This document shows positions 7,803 through 15,161 of a stretch of DNA of 34,659 bases, in pieces. The notes under the pieces are model-generated. The model did no database searches. It was not told where the DNA came from and worked only from the letters and a program-made list of their open reading frames with translations. The position numbers were made by a program, and so were the translations under genes. Source of the stretch: Gemmatimonadota bacterium (lineage in GTDB: Bacteria > Gemmatimonadota > Gemmatimonadetes > Gemmatimonadales > GWC2-71-9); the NCBI GenBank assembly GCA_003221895.1, contig QHUJ01000126.1:1-34659 (forward strand), in the 5' to 3' direction. The first letter of the stretch is position 1, and each line of letters begins with the position of its first letter.

Positions 7803-9040
7803 GGGAGGGCAAAGAAGGAAGAGGAGGGTTTGAAGGGCTGGATGCATGCGTGCACTGCGGCTTCTGCCTGCAAGCCTGCCCCACGTTTCTTGCCACCGGA
7901 GACGAAGCCGATTCGCCCCGCGGCCGCATCGAGTTGATGCGCGCGCTCGAGCGCGGCGACCTCACCGCCTCTGACCCGGCGCTCGCCTACCACCTCGATC
8001 GTTGTCTCGGTTGCCGCGGCTGTGAGCCCGTCTGTCCGTCGGGTGTGCAGTACGGCATCGGCCTCGAAGCCGCACGGCAGCGTATCGCGGAAGCTCGCGG
8101 CGTGTCCCGGCTGGCGCGCCTGGCGTTGTGGGCGTTGACGTCGCCGAAGGTGAGTCGAGTCGTGTACTGGTTTGCTCGTGGGTTCCGCGCGACGGGGATC
8201 CCGCGGAGACTCGCTGGCTGGGGACGGCTCCGGTTTGCCATGGGGATGCTGGCTGCTACGCAGGGCGGCGAAATGCGAACCAAGGCGCGGAAAGTCCTTT
8301 CGCCGCCTTCGCCCGCATTGTTGTTTCGTGGCTGTGTCCAGCAGGGCCTGTTCTCCCACGTCCACGACGCGACCGTGCGCACCCTGGGCGTGAACGGCTA
8401 CCAGGTGGGCGAAGTGAAAGGCCAGGTCTGTTGCGGAGCGCTGCATGCCCATGCCGGGCTGCTCGATGAGGCGCGAGCCCTGGCGCGTGTCAACGTCGCG
8501 GCGTTCGGGGAGGGTGACGAACCCATCGTCGTGAACAGCGCGGGCTGCGGCGCCCTTATGAAGGAATACGGCCACCTACTGTGCCATGAACAGGGAGAGC
8601 GATTCGGTGCGCGAGTGCGCGACGTGACGGAGCTGCTCGCCGGTGACGCCATGCGCGGTCCAATCGGGGGCGCACCGCTGGACATGCACGTCGCGTACGA
8701 TCCTCCCTGCCATTTGCTGCATGCCCAGGGTGTCGCCGTGCCGCCGCTGAGATTGTTCGCCGCGATTCCGTTGCTCGAGCTGGTGTCCGTGCCAGGCGCG
8801 GCTGAGTGCTGCGGCAGTGCGGGCCTGTTCACCTTGCTCGAGCCTGAGATGTCGCGCGCCGTGCTCGCCGCGAAGATCGAGCGGCTGCGTGAAACCGCGC
8901 CGCAGGTGGTCGCCACGGGGAATCCGGGCTGTCAGATGCAGATCGGCGCCGGACTCGCGGCGGCCGGCGTCGCCACGCGCGTGCGCCATCCCGTGGAGCT
9001 GCTGGACGACGCGTATCGGGCCGCGGGGCGCTACGAATGA
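7799..9040 (+). CDS. glcF: Glycolate oxidase iron-sulfur subunit GlcF
   Basis: A 413-residue protein that passes electrons from the GlcD/GlcE flavins to the membrane quinone pool. The N-terminal ferredoxin domain has two 4Fe-4S clusters: CVHCGFCLQACP (about residues 17-28) and CLGCRGCEPVCPSG (about 68-81). Two CCG domains follow; the first contains CCGALHAHAGLLDEAR and the second PPCHLLHAQGV and AECCGSAGLF, matching heterodisulfide-reductase-like ligands. The ATG at 7799 overlaps the glcE stop (ATGA) and starts a short polar lead before the first cluster; the open frame upstream of it is antisense or out of frame with glcE and was discarded. The gene order glcD-glcE-glcF is the standard one. 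Confidence 0.93.
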   Translation: MREGKEGRGGFEGLDACVHCGFCLQACPTFLATGDEADSPRGRIELMRALERGDLTASDPALAYHLDRCLGCRGCEPVCPSGVQYGIGLEAARQRIAEARGVSRLARLALWALTSPKVSRVVYWFARGFRATGIPRRLAGWGRLRFAMGMLAATQGGEMRTKARKVLSPPSPALLFRGCVQQGLFSHVHDATVRTLGVNGYQVGEVKGQVCCGALHAHAGLLDEARALARVNVAAFGEGDEPIVVNSAGCGALMKEYGHLLCHEQGERFGARVRDVTELLAGDAMRGPIGGAPLDMHVAYDPPCHLLHAQGVAVPPLRLFAAIPLLELVSVPGAAECCGSAGLFTLLEPEMSRAVLAAKIERLRETAPQVVATGNPGCQMQIGAGLAAAGVATRVRHPVELLDDAYRAAGRYE

Positions 9041-9056
9041 GGTTGAACGAGACACC

Positions 9057-9728
9057 GTGATCGAGGCCGTGCTGTTCGATTTCAACGGCGTGCTGGTGGA
9101 CGACGAACCGCAGCACTGCGAAGCGCTGCGCCGCGTGTTGGCGAGCGAAGACATCGTGCTGTCACGCGAGGAGTACTACGCCCACTATCTGGGCCTCGAC
9201 GACCGCACGGGGTTCGTGGAGGCGTACCGCCGGGCGCACCGCACGCTGACGACGGACGTGATCAAGCGCCTCATCGAAACCAAGTCGCGCATCTATCAGC
9301 AGCTGATCGAGCAGTCGCTCACGATGGTCTCCGGCGCCGCGGAGTTCGTCCGTGACGCCGGCGAGCGCTATCGCCTCGGCATCGTGTCCGGCGCGTTACG
9401 GCATGAGATCGATCTCGTCCTCAGCCACACGACGATCGCGGATCGATTCGAGATCATCGTCGCCGCGGGCGACGTGCAGCGGTCCAAACCGGATCCGGGC
9501 GCCTATCTCGCCGCGCACGCGGCATTCAATCGCAAGCGTCCGATAGCGGCTCGCGCGTGCGTGGTGATCGAAGACTCACTGCCAGGACTCGCGGCGGCGC
9601 GCGCCGCCGGCATGCCGTGCGTGATGCTCACGACCAGTCATCCCGCCGACACGCTGCGACAGCGTGGCGCGGCACTCGTGTGGGACTCGCTAACTGGTCA
9701 CACTGCTGCGGAGCTGGCCGCGTTGTGA
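9057..9728 (+). CDS. HAD-superfamily phosphatase/phosphoglucomutase-like, with DxN motif
   Basis: A 223-residue haloacid-dehalogenase-fold hydrolase with an alpha-helical cap inserted after motif I (subfamily I). Motif I is LFDFNGVLVDDE (about residues 6-17): the nucleophile Asp is present, but the second Asp of DxD, the usual general acid/base, is Asn. Motif II is IVSGA, motif III the Lys in RSKPDPGAY, and motif IV VIEDSLPGLAAARAAG. The GTG at 9057 is the only start next to motif I. It follows glcF by 16 bases, so a role in phosphoglycolate removal feeding glycolate to GlcDEF is a natural guess. The substrate is not shown by the sequence; beta-phosphoglucomutase-like or sugar-phosphatase activity is equally open. 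Confidence 0.75.
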   Translation: MIEAVLFDFNGVLVDDEPQHCEALRRVLASEDIVLSREEYYAHYLGLDDRTGFVEAYRRAHRTLTTDVIKRLIETKSRIYQQLIEQSLTMVSGAAEFVRDAGERYRLGIVSGALRHEIDLVLSHTTIADRFEIIVAAGDVQRSKPDPGAYLAAHAAFNRKRPIAARACVVIEDSLPGLAAARAAGMPCVMLTTSHPADTLRQRGAALVWDSLTGHTAAELAAL

Positions 9729-10792
9729 GCGAGCTCTTCCCCACCGTCCCGCCACCGACGGTCACCCGGCTCGAACCGCAGGACGTGCCCGCCGAGGTGG
9801 TCGATCGGCTGCGCGCGGGCGCGATCGTCGCGACTGCCGACGTGGGCGTCGTCGACCTGGAAGGACCCGGCACAGGCGCCGTGACGTGCTTCCAGGGACT
9901 CCTGACGAGCGATATCGAGAAACCGGGCGACGGCGCGTTTGTGTACGGGGCGCTGCTCACCCCCAAAGGCATGATCGTGGTGGATGGGTGGGCTGCGCGA
10001 CTGGGGTCGCGCGTGCGGTTCACCGTACCCGCCGAGGGTCGCGAACGCGCGCTGGCAATCTTGCAGCGGTCAGTCCCGCCGCGACTGGCGCGCTCCACGG
10101 ACCGCACGGCGGACACCGCGGTTCTCCGCGTGGCCGGCGATCACGCCGTCGCGGTAATGGGTGCCGCCGGGCTGCCGGTGCCGCCCAGTTCCAATCGCGC
10201 AATCGACGCGAAGGTCGGGACCGTTCTGATCGAAGTCGCCCGGACCGCCGAGCAGCCAGCCTTCGTCTTTCAGATCACGATGGCGGCCGATCAGCGCGAC
10301 ACCGTGCTGCAACGACTCGCCGGTGCGGGCGCGTACCGCGCGAGTTCCGCGGCGCTCGAACTGACCCGCATTCTCGCGGGGTGGCCCCGTCTCTCGTCGG
10401 AGGTCGACGAGAAGACGATCCCGCAGGAAGTGCGGTTCGACGAAATCGGCGGGGTGTCATACACCAAGGGCTGCTACACAGGCCAGGAGACGGTGAGCCG
10501 GCTGCATTTTCGGGGGCACGCCAATCGCCAGCTGCGCGGCCTCCACTTCGAGACGGACCATCCGGCGGCGCCCGCGAGCGGGTGGAGCGCGGTGACGCAC
10601 GAGGAAAAAGACGTGGGTCGGGTGACGAGCATGGCCTGGCTCCCGGACGGCGGGGGCTCCCTCCTCGGCCACTGGATCGGACTCGCGATCGTTCGCCGCG
10701 AAGTGCCGGTCGGCGCGATGGTGCGCGCGGCCGGGCGGGAAGCGCGCGTCGTGGCATTACCGTTCGCGCTCCCCAGCGTTCGCCCCGCGTGA
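9725..10792 (+). CDS. ygfZ: Folate-binding protein YgfZ / Caf17 family (iron-sulfur cluster maintenance)
   Basis: A 355-residue member of the aminomethyltransferase-fold family. The signature KGCYTGQE of YgfZ/Caf17 proteins is present (about residues 250-257), including its conserved Cys. It is preceded by PQEVRFDEIGGVSYT and followed by a small barrel-like C-terminal domain. These proteins bind folate and support assembly or repair of certain Fe-S enzymes. Its position behind an Fe-S oxidase (glcF) in the same operon is consistent with that role. The start is GTG 9725, overlapping the HAD stop (GTGA). It lacks features of true GcvT enzymes, so glycine cleavage is unlikely. Confidence 0.85.
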   Translation: MSELFPTVPPPTVTRLEPQDVPAEVVDRLRAGAIVATADVGVVDLEGPGTGAVTCFQGLLTSDIEKPGDGAFVYGALLTPKGMIVVDGWAARLGSRVRFTVPAEGRERALAILQRSVPPRLARSTDRTADTAVLRVAGDHAVAVMGAAGLPVPPSSNRAIDAKVGTVLIEVARTAEQPAFVFQITMAADQRDTVLQRLAGAGAYRASSAALELTRILAGWPRLSSEVDEKTIPQEVRFDEIGGVSYTKGCYTGQETVSRLHFRGHANRQLRGLHFETDHPAAPASGWSAVTHEEKDVGRVTSMAWLPDGGGSLLGHWIGLAIVRREVPVGAMVRAAGREARVVALPFALPSVRPA

Positions 10793-11814
10793 CGCTTCTC
10801 GTCACCGGGGGCAGCGGCCTCGTCGGCACGCATGTCCTCGAGGCACTGCGACAGCGAGGGGAACGTCCACGCGCCCTTGTCCGCGACCGGTCACGGGACG
10901 TGGTGGAAGCGTTCGGTGCCGAGGCGGTCATCGGAGACGTTACCGACCCGGTGGCGTGGCAACGGGCGTCCGCCGGCGTCCACGTCATCATCCACGCCGC
11001 CGCGCTCGTCGCGTCGCACGACTCCCTCGAGGAATTCATGCGCGTCAATGTCGGCGGCACGCGCCTCGCCATCGCGACCGCGCGCCGGACCGGGGCCCGC
11101 CTCATTCACATCTCGTCGGTGGCTGTGTACGGACGGACTGCGGTGTTCGAGGCCGGCGTGCGAGGCGTCGCCGAGGACTACGGGTTCCGGCCACTGCCTG
11201 ACAGAGATTTCTACGCTCGCAGCAAGCGGGCGACGGAGCAGGTCCTGGAGGAGGAGGCGGCGCGCGGAGACCTGTCGGTCATCGCGATTCGGCCGAATGT
11301 CATCTACGGCGAGCGGGACCTGCTCTTCACCGGCCGCCTCGTCGCACATCTGAAGCGTCGCTTTCTGCCGGAGATCGGTCCTGGGACGAATCATCTCTCG
11401 TGCGTCTACGCCGGCAACGTTGCCGCGGCGGTTCTCGCGGCGCTCGACGCGCCGGTCAAGCCGGGTTTTCGGGCTTACAACGTGACGCGTGATGCGCGGC
11501 CACTCCTCACGCAGCGTGAGTTCTTTCAGACGTTCGCCACAGCACTGGGTGTGAGGCCGGTACGCGTGCCCGTGCCCGCTCCGCTGATCCGCGGCGGCGT
11601 CGTAGCCTGGAGCGCCTTGATGCGCCTCCTGATGCCGGGTCGCTACACCGCGCTCGGGAATGCCGCAATGTCGTTTATTCTCGGAGAGAACCCCTACTCG
11701 ACCGAGCGCATAGAGCGGGAGCTCGGATGGTCCCCACCGATCGACACGCGCACGGCCATCGCACGCTCGGTGACGCGACAATCCGGTTCTTGGAGGAGGG
11801 GGAGCTCGCGGTAA
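10789..11814 (+). CDS. NAD-dependent epimerase/dehydratase (extended SDR)
   Basis: A 341-residue extended short-chain dehydrogenase. The N-terminal Rossmann motif TGGSGLVGTHV (about residues 5-15), the segment VHVIIHAAALV (about 65-75), the catalytic HISSVAVYG (about 104-112) and YARSK (about 141-145) give the full Ser/Tyr/Lys set. RPNVIYGERD follows. The C-terminal half resembles 3-beta-hydroxysteroid dehydrogenase/isomerase-like or nucleotide-sugar epimerases; the substrate cannot be assigned. GTG 10789 overlaps the ygfZ stop (GTGA), placing it last in the glc operon. A strong hairpin starts six bases after its stop. Confidence 0.85.
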   Translation: MTLLVTGGSGLVGTHVLEALRQRGERPRALVRDRSRDVVEAFGAEAVIGDVTDPVAWQRASAGVHVIIHAAALVASHDSLEEFMRVNVGGTRLAIATARRTGARLIHISSVAVYGRTAVFEAGVRGVAEDYGFRPLPDRDFYARSKRATEQVLEEEAARGDLSVIAIRPNVIYGERDLLFTGRLVAHLKRRFLPEIGPGTNHLSCVYAGNVAAAVLAALDAPVKPGFRAYNVTRDARPLLTQREFFQTFATALGVRPVRVPVPAPLIRGGVVAWSALMRLLMPGRYTALGNAAMSFILGENPYSTERIERELGWSPPIDTRTAIARSVTRQSGSWRRGSSR

Positions 11815-11819
11815 AACCA

Positions 11820-11845
11820 GAGCCCGGGGGGGCGGCCCCGGGCTC
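11820..11845. terminator. Bidirectional terminator between the epimerase and a small lipoprotein gene
   Basis: A perfect 10-base-pair GC-rich inverted repeat (GAGCCCGGGG at 11820-11829 and its complement at 11836-11845) with a six-base loop lies between two convergent genes. Read on the minus strand it is followed by TGGTTTTACC, a T-run serving the lipoprotein gene; read on the plus strand it begins six bases after the epimerase stop but lacks a clear T-run. It probably ends both transcripts. Confidence 0.7.
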
Positions 11846-11870
11846 GATCTACGCGACGACAGCGCGTCGC

Positions 11871-12125
11871 TTACGGCTTCCGCGCCGGAGCCTTCTTCGC
11901 GGGGGCAGGGGCGTGCGCGGGGGCGGGGGCGGGGGCGGGGGCGGGGGCCATGTGCGCCTTCGCCGTATCGCCCATCATGTGCGTGGTGTCGCCGGGCGCC
12001 ATCTTCATCGAGTCGGCCATTCGCGTCGTGGTGTCAGCAGCCATGCCGGCATTGCTGTTCTGCGCCTTCTTGCAAGCACCCGCGGCCATGACGACGACCG
12101 CCACGGCCAATGCAATGCGCTTCAT
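11871..12125 (-). CDS. Small Met/His- and Ala-Pro-rich lipoprotein
   Basis: An 84-residue protein starting at ATG 12125, with a good Shine-Dalgarno AGGAGA seven bases upstream; the longer open frame is not needed. The first 18 residues form a lysine/arginine start, a hydrophobic core and a lipobox ending in AGAC, predicting a lipid-modified Cys at residue 18. The mature part has many Met, His, Thr and Asp residues (TTRMADSMKMAPGDTTHMMG), then an Ala-Pro repeat and a basic tail KKAPARKP. It may be a metal-binding or cell-wall-contacting envelope protein, but no family is recognised. The Ala-Pro part is encoded by a tandem hexanucleotide repeat. Confidence 0.75.
   Translation of the reverse strand: MKRIALAVAVVVMAAGACKKAQNSNAGMAADTTTRMADSMKMAPGDTTHMMGDTAKAHMAPAPAPAPAPAHAPAPAKKAPARKP
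11919..11948. repeat. Hexanucleotide tandem repeat (GGGGGC) x5
   Basis: Five perfect tandem copies of GGGGGC lie inside the small lipoprotein gene. On the coding strand each unit reads GCCCCC and encodes Ala-Pro, so gain or loss of a unit changes the length of the Ala-Pro stalk by two residues without shifting the frame. Imperfect units continue on either side. Confidence 0.9.
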
Positions 12126-12168
12126 GCTTTCTCCTGTTAAGGGCCCTGTGGGTCGGAAGAGACGGCGA

Positions 12169-12196
12169 AACGTACATAGGGGACCTGCACAGTCAA
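12169..12196 (-). promoter_or_regulatory. Candidate promoter of the small lipoprotein gene
   Basis: On the minus strand TTGACT (12196-12191) and TACGTT (12174-12169) are 16 bases apart. The -35 matches 5 of 6 bases of the sigma-70 consensus, and the -10 keeps the key T-A-n-n-n-T. Transcription would begin near 12162 and give a leader of about 37 bases containing the AGGAGA ribosome site. The 93-base gap is shared with the divergent glycosidase gene. Confidence 0.45.
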
Positions 12197-12218
12197 GCAG
12201 CGGTAACTTATAGGAATT

Positions 12219-15161
12219 ATGCTCCCTTTCGACCGACGGACATTCCTCGGATGGCTCGCCACACTTCCCGCGCTGCGCCGTGTGCAACGCGAAACGGAAC
12301 AGCAACCGATAATCGAAGTGCGGCCGACCGCGCTGTTTCAACAACCCGATGGGCGCAAGAACATGGTCCGCGTGACGATCGCGGGACTCGGCGCACCGGC
12401 CGCGCGGGCGCGCGTGACCGATCGCCGCGGCGCGCTCGTCGGCACCGCGGGACTCCTCCCGTCACCCGAGAGCACCTCGCTCGGCGGCGAGGTCTGGGTG
12501 CCGCTCTCCGAGCCGTCCGACTTTCAGGTCGACGTCGAGGTGGGAAAGGATCGCGTCGCGCGCCGGCGCGTGCGCCTCACCCCGCCGAAGCGCTGGACGC
12601 TGTATTGGCTGTCCTCGATTCACACCGACGTCGGCTACACCGATCTCCAGGAGCGCGCGCTCGAGATTCATCGGAGAAATCTCGACGCCGCGCTCGCGCG
12701 GCTCACGACCAATCGCGACTTTCGCTTTACCGCCGAGTGCGCGCTGCAGGTGTTGTCGTTCCTCGAGAACCGGTCGGCTGACGCGGGTGACGCGCTGCTG
12801 CAGGCGATTCGCGACGGCAAAGTCGCCTGGCACGTGTTGTTCGCAAACATGCTCACCGGCCTGCTCGATCACGAGACATTTGCGCGGCTCGTGTGGCCCG
12901 CCGGCAAACTCGCGCGCGAGCGCGGGCTGACGTTCTCGACAGCGCAGATCACCGATGTGCCGGGACAGCCCTGGACATTCCCGACGCTGCTTGCGGCAAG
13001 CGGCGTGAAGTACCTGGCGAGTGGCGCGAATCCCGAGCGCGCCGTGCCGCTGCTGCCATCGACGCCAGAGGGTGAGGGCACCGGCTACCCGCAGCTCTAC
13101 TACTGGGAGGGTCCGGACGGCAGTCGCGTTCTGCATTGGCGGGGGCACCACTACGGCGACGGCTCTCGCTTTGGGTTCGATGCCGGCCCCGAGGAGATGG
13201 CCCACCGCCTGTCAGAGTGGCTCCTCAATCAACCCGCCCTGCTCGCGCAGAACTGGCCGTATGACACGGCGCTGCTGTACGGGGCGGACTGGCAGGACAA
13301 CGCTCCAATGAAAGAGGCGATGGTGGCCAACCTCCAGGAATTCGCCCGCCGCTACCTCTTTCCTCGCATCATTCCCGGCCGTGCCGAGGATTTCTTTCGC
13401 GACGTCGAGCGCCGCTTTGGGCCGCGCATTCCCGTGCGCCGGGGCGATACGGGCGTGTACTGGGAAGACGGCGCCGCCTCGACTGCGGCGCAACTGGCGA
13501 CCTTCCGAGCGGCTCAACTGAGCGCTCGTGCGGCCGAGATCGTGAGCTTGTGGGATGATCGCATCGAGCCGCGCGATGCGGATGTGCTCGTGCAGCGGCG
13601 CGAACGGGCCGGGGAACGGACCGCCATGTGGCGGGATCTGCTCCTGTTCGGCGAGCACACGTGGGGCGCCGATGTCAGCGTCTCCGACCCCACGTCACGC
13701 CAGACCATCGCCCAGTGGGAGTATAAGCGGCGCTTCATCGACGCCGGCACCGCGGCGGCCCGCGATCTGTTGAGCGACAACCTGCTGCGGCTCGGGCGAG
13801 CGACCCGCACGGGACGCGGCCGCCTGGTGTTCAATGCCGGAGCGTGGGAGCGCACCGACGTCGCCCGCGTCCCGCGAGGCGCCGGTAAGACGCTCACCCT
13901 GGAGGGCCGAGATCTCCCGTCCGTCGATCTCGAAGACGGCGACGCCCTCGTCCTGTTCCGCGACGTGCCGCCCCTGGGCTATGTGGCGCTGACCGAATCC
14001 GATCGGGAGCCTCGGGCCCCCACATCCGACGGCGAGGCGCTCGATGCAAGCGCTGGTGGCTTCAAGGTCCAGCTCGATCCCGCCAGCGGCGCGATCCGGT
14101 CGTTCTCCGGACCCGACAACAAGGAGCGCGTCAAACCGTCCGACTGGTCAGGCGTGAACCAGCTTGTCTATGCCCGCGGTGGCGAGCGCAGCGCCCTGTG
14201 GACGACCGGCAATCGCGACGATCTCAAGAACGCGCCAGAGCTCGACATCACACAGGCCAAGCACGTTCGCACGCGCCGTGAGAAGCTCCCGGGCATCGGC
14301 GTGCGGCTCGTGACGGAGCGTTCGCTCGAGGGACTCACCTCGATCGTGTCTACGGTCACGCTCTACGACGAGCTGCCGTGGGTGGACATCGAAAACCGGA
14401 TCGTGAAAACCCCGACGCTGGCCAAGGAAGCGCTCTACGTCGCTTTCCCATTCGCGTTCCTGAAGCCCATCGTCGAGGTCGAAGTACCGCTCGGCCGCAT
14501 GACGGTCGAGCGCGACCAACAGCCGGGCAGTTGTCGCGACTGGTACTGTCACGCGCATTGGGTCTGGTTGCGCGAAGGATCCGAGGGCGTCCTGTGGAGC
14601 GCCCCCGACACACCATTGTTCACGCTCAACGACCTGTTCCGAGGCGCGTGGCGGCGCAGCATCGTGCCGGATGGCACACTGTTCGCCTATGCGATGAACA
14701 ACTACTGGCACACGAACTACGCGGCATCGCAGGGTGGTCCCGCGACGTTCCGATTCAGATTGTCACTGCTCGCGCCCGGCGACACCGCCGAGCCGGTGCG
14801 CCGCGGCTGGGCGGCCTGCGATCCACTCTATCTCAGCCCATCGTACAGCAACGACACACCCGGCCCACTGATCGGCAAGGATCGCGCCCTGTTCTACGCC
14901 GACAAAAACGTCATGATCGTCGGGGCCAAGCCGGCCGATGATGGGGATGGGGTGATCGTGAAAGTGCTCGACGTCGCGGGGCAGGCGCGGTCTGTCGGCC
15001 TGTGGCCGGCCGCCTACGCATTCAAGCTTGCGCGACGGACGAACATCGTCGAACAAAATGGGGATCCGATCGCGATCGGCTCCGACGGCAGAGCGAGTGT
15101 CGACATAGCAGCGTGGGGCGTCGGCGCGGCTCGGCTGTCTACGCCCGCTGAGGGCTCCTGA
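12219..15161 (+). CDS. Tat-exported GH38-like glycoside hydrolase (alpha-mannosidase family)
   Basis: A 980-residue protein. The first 20 residues (DRRTFLGWLATLPAL) look like a twin-arginine signal, so it is probably folded before export. The putative GH38 catalytic domain starts near residue 125: SSIHTDVGYTD supplies the His and Asp zinc ligands, ITDVPGQPW (about 246) the Asp that acts as nucleophile and ligand, and FGEHTWGADV (about 483) the last His ligand. The C-terminal 400 residues are beta-rich, as in GH38 enzymes, and include a Trp/Tyr-rich segment (CRDWYCHAHWVWL). The exact sugar is unknown; alpha-mannoside-type substrates are the family norm. It is divergent from the small lipoprotein gene and 4 bases ahead of, or overlapping, the ppc start, depending on which start is used. 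Confidence 0.75.
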   Translation: MLPFDRRTFLGWLATLPALRRVQRETEQQPIIEVRPTALFQQPDGRKNMVRVTIAGLGAPAARARVTDRRGALVGTAGLLPSPESTSLGGEVWVPLSEPSDFQVDVEVGKDRVARRRVRLTPPKRWTLYWLSSIHTDVGYTDLQERALEIHRRNLDAALARLTTNRDFRFTAECALQVLSFLENRSADAGDALLQAIRDGKVAWHVLFANMLTGLLDHETFARLVWPAGKLARERGLTFSTAQITDVPGQPWTFPTLLAASGVKYLASGANPERAVPLLPSTPEGEGTGYPQLYYWEGPDGSRVLHWRGHHYGDGSRFGFDAGPEEMAHRLSEWLLNQPALLAQNWPYDTALLYGADWQDNAPMKEAMVANLQEFARRYLFPRIIPGRAEDFFRDVERRFGPRIPVRRGDTGVYWEDGAASTAAQLATFRAAQLSARAAEIVSLWDDRIEPRDADVLVQRRERAGERTAMWRDLLLFGEHTWGADVSVSDPTSRQTIAQWEYKRRFIDAGTAAARDLLSDNLLRLGRATRTGRGRLVFNAGAWERTDVARVPRGAGKTLTLEGRDLPSVDLEDGDALVLFRDVPPLGYVALTESDREPRAPTSDGEALDASAGGFKVQLDPASGAIRSFSGPDNKERVKPSDWSGVNQLVYARGGERSALWTTGNRDDLKNAPELDITQAKHVRTRREKLPGIGVRLVTERSLEGLTSIVSTVTLYDELPWVDIENRIVKTPTLAKEALYVAFPFAFLKPIVEVEVPLGRMTVERDQQPGSCRDWYCHAHWVWLREGSEGVLWSAPDTPLFTLNDLFRGAWRRSIVPDGTLFAYAMNNYWHTNYAASQGGPATFRFRLSLLAPGDTAEPVRRGWAACDPLYLSPSYSNDTPGPLIGKDRALFYADKNVMIVGAKPADDGDGVIVKVLDVAGQARSVGLWPAAYAFKLARRTNIVEQNGDPIAIGSDGRASVDIAAWGVGAARLSTPAEGS

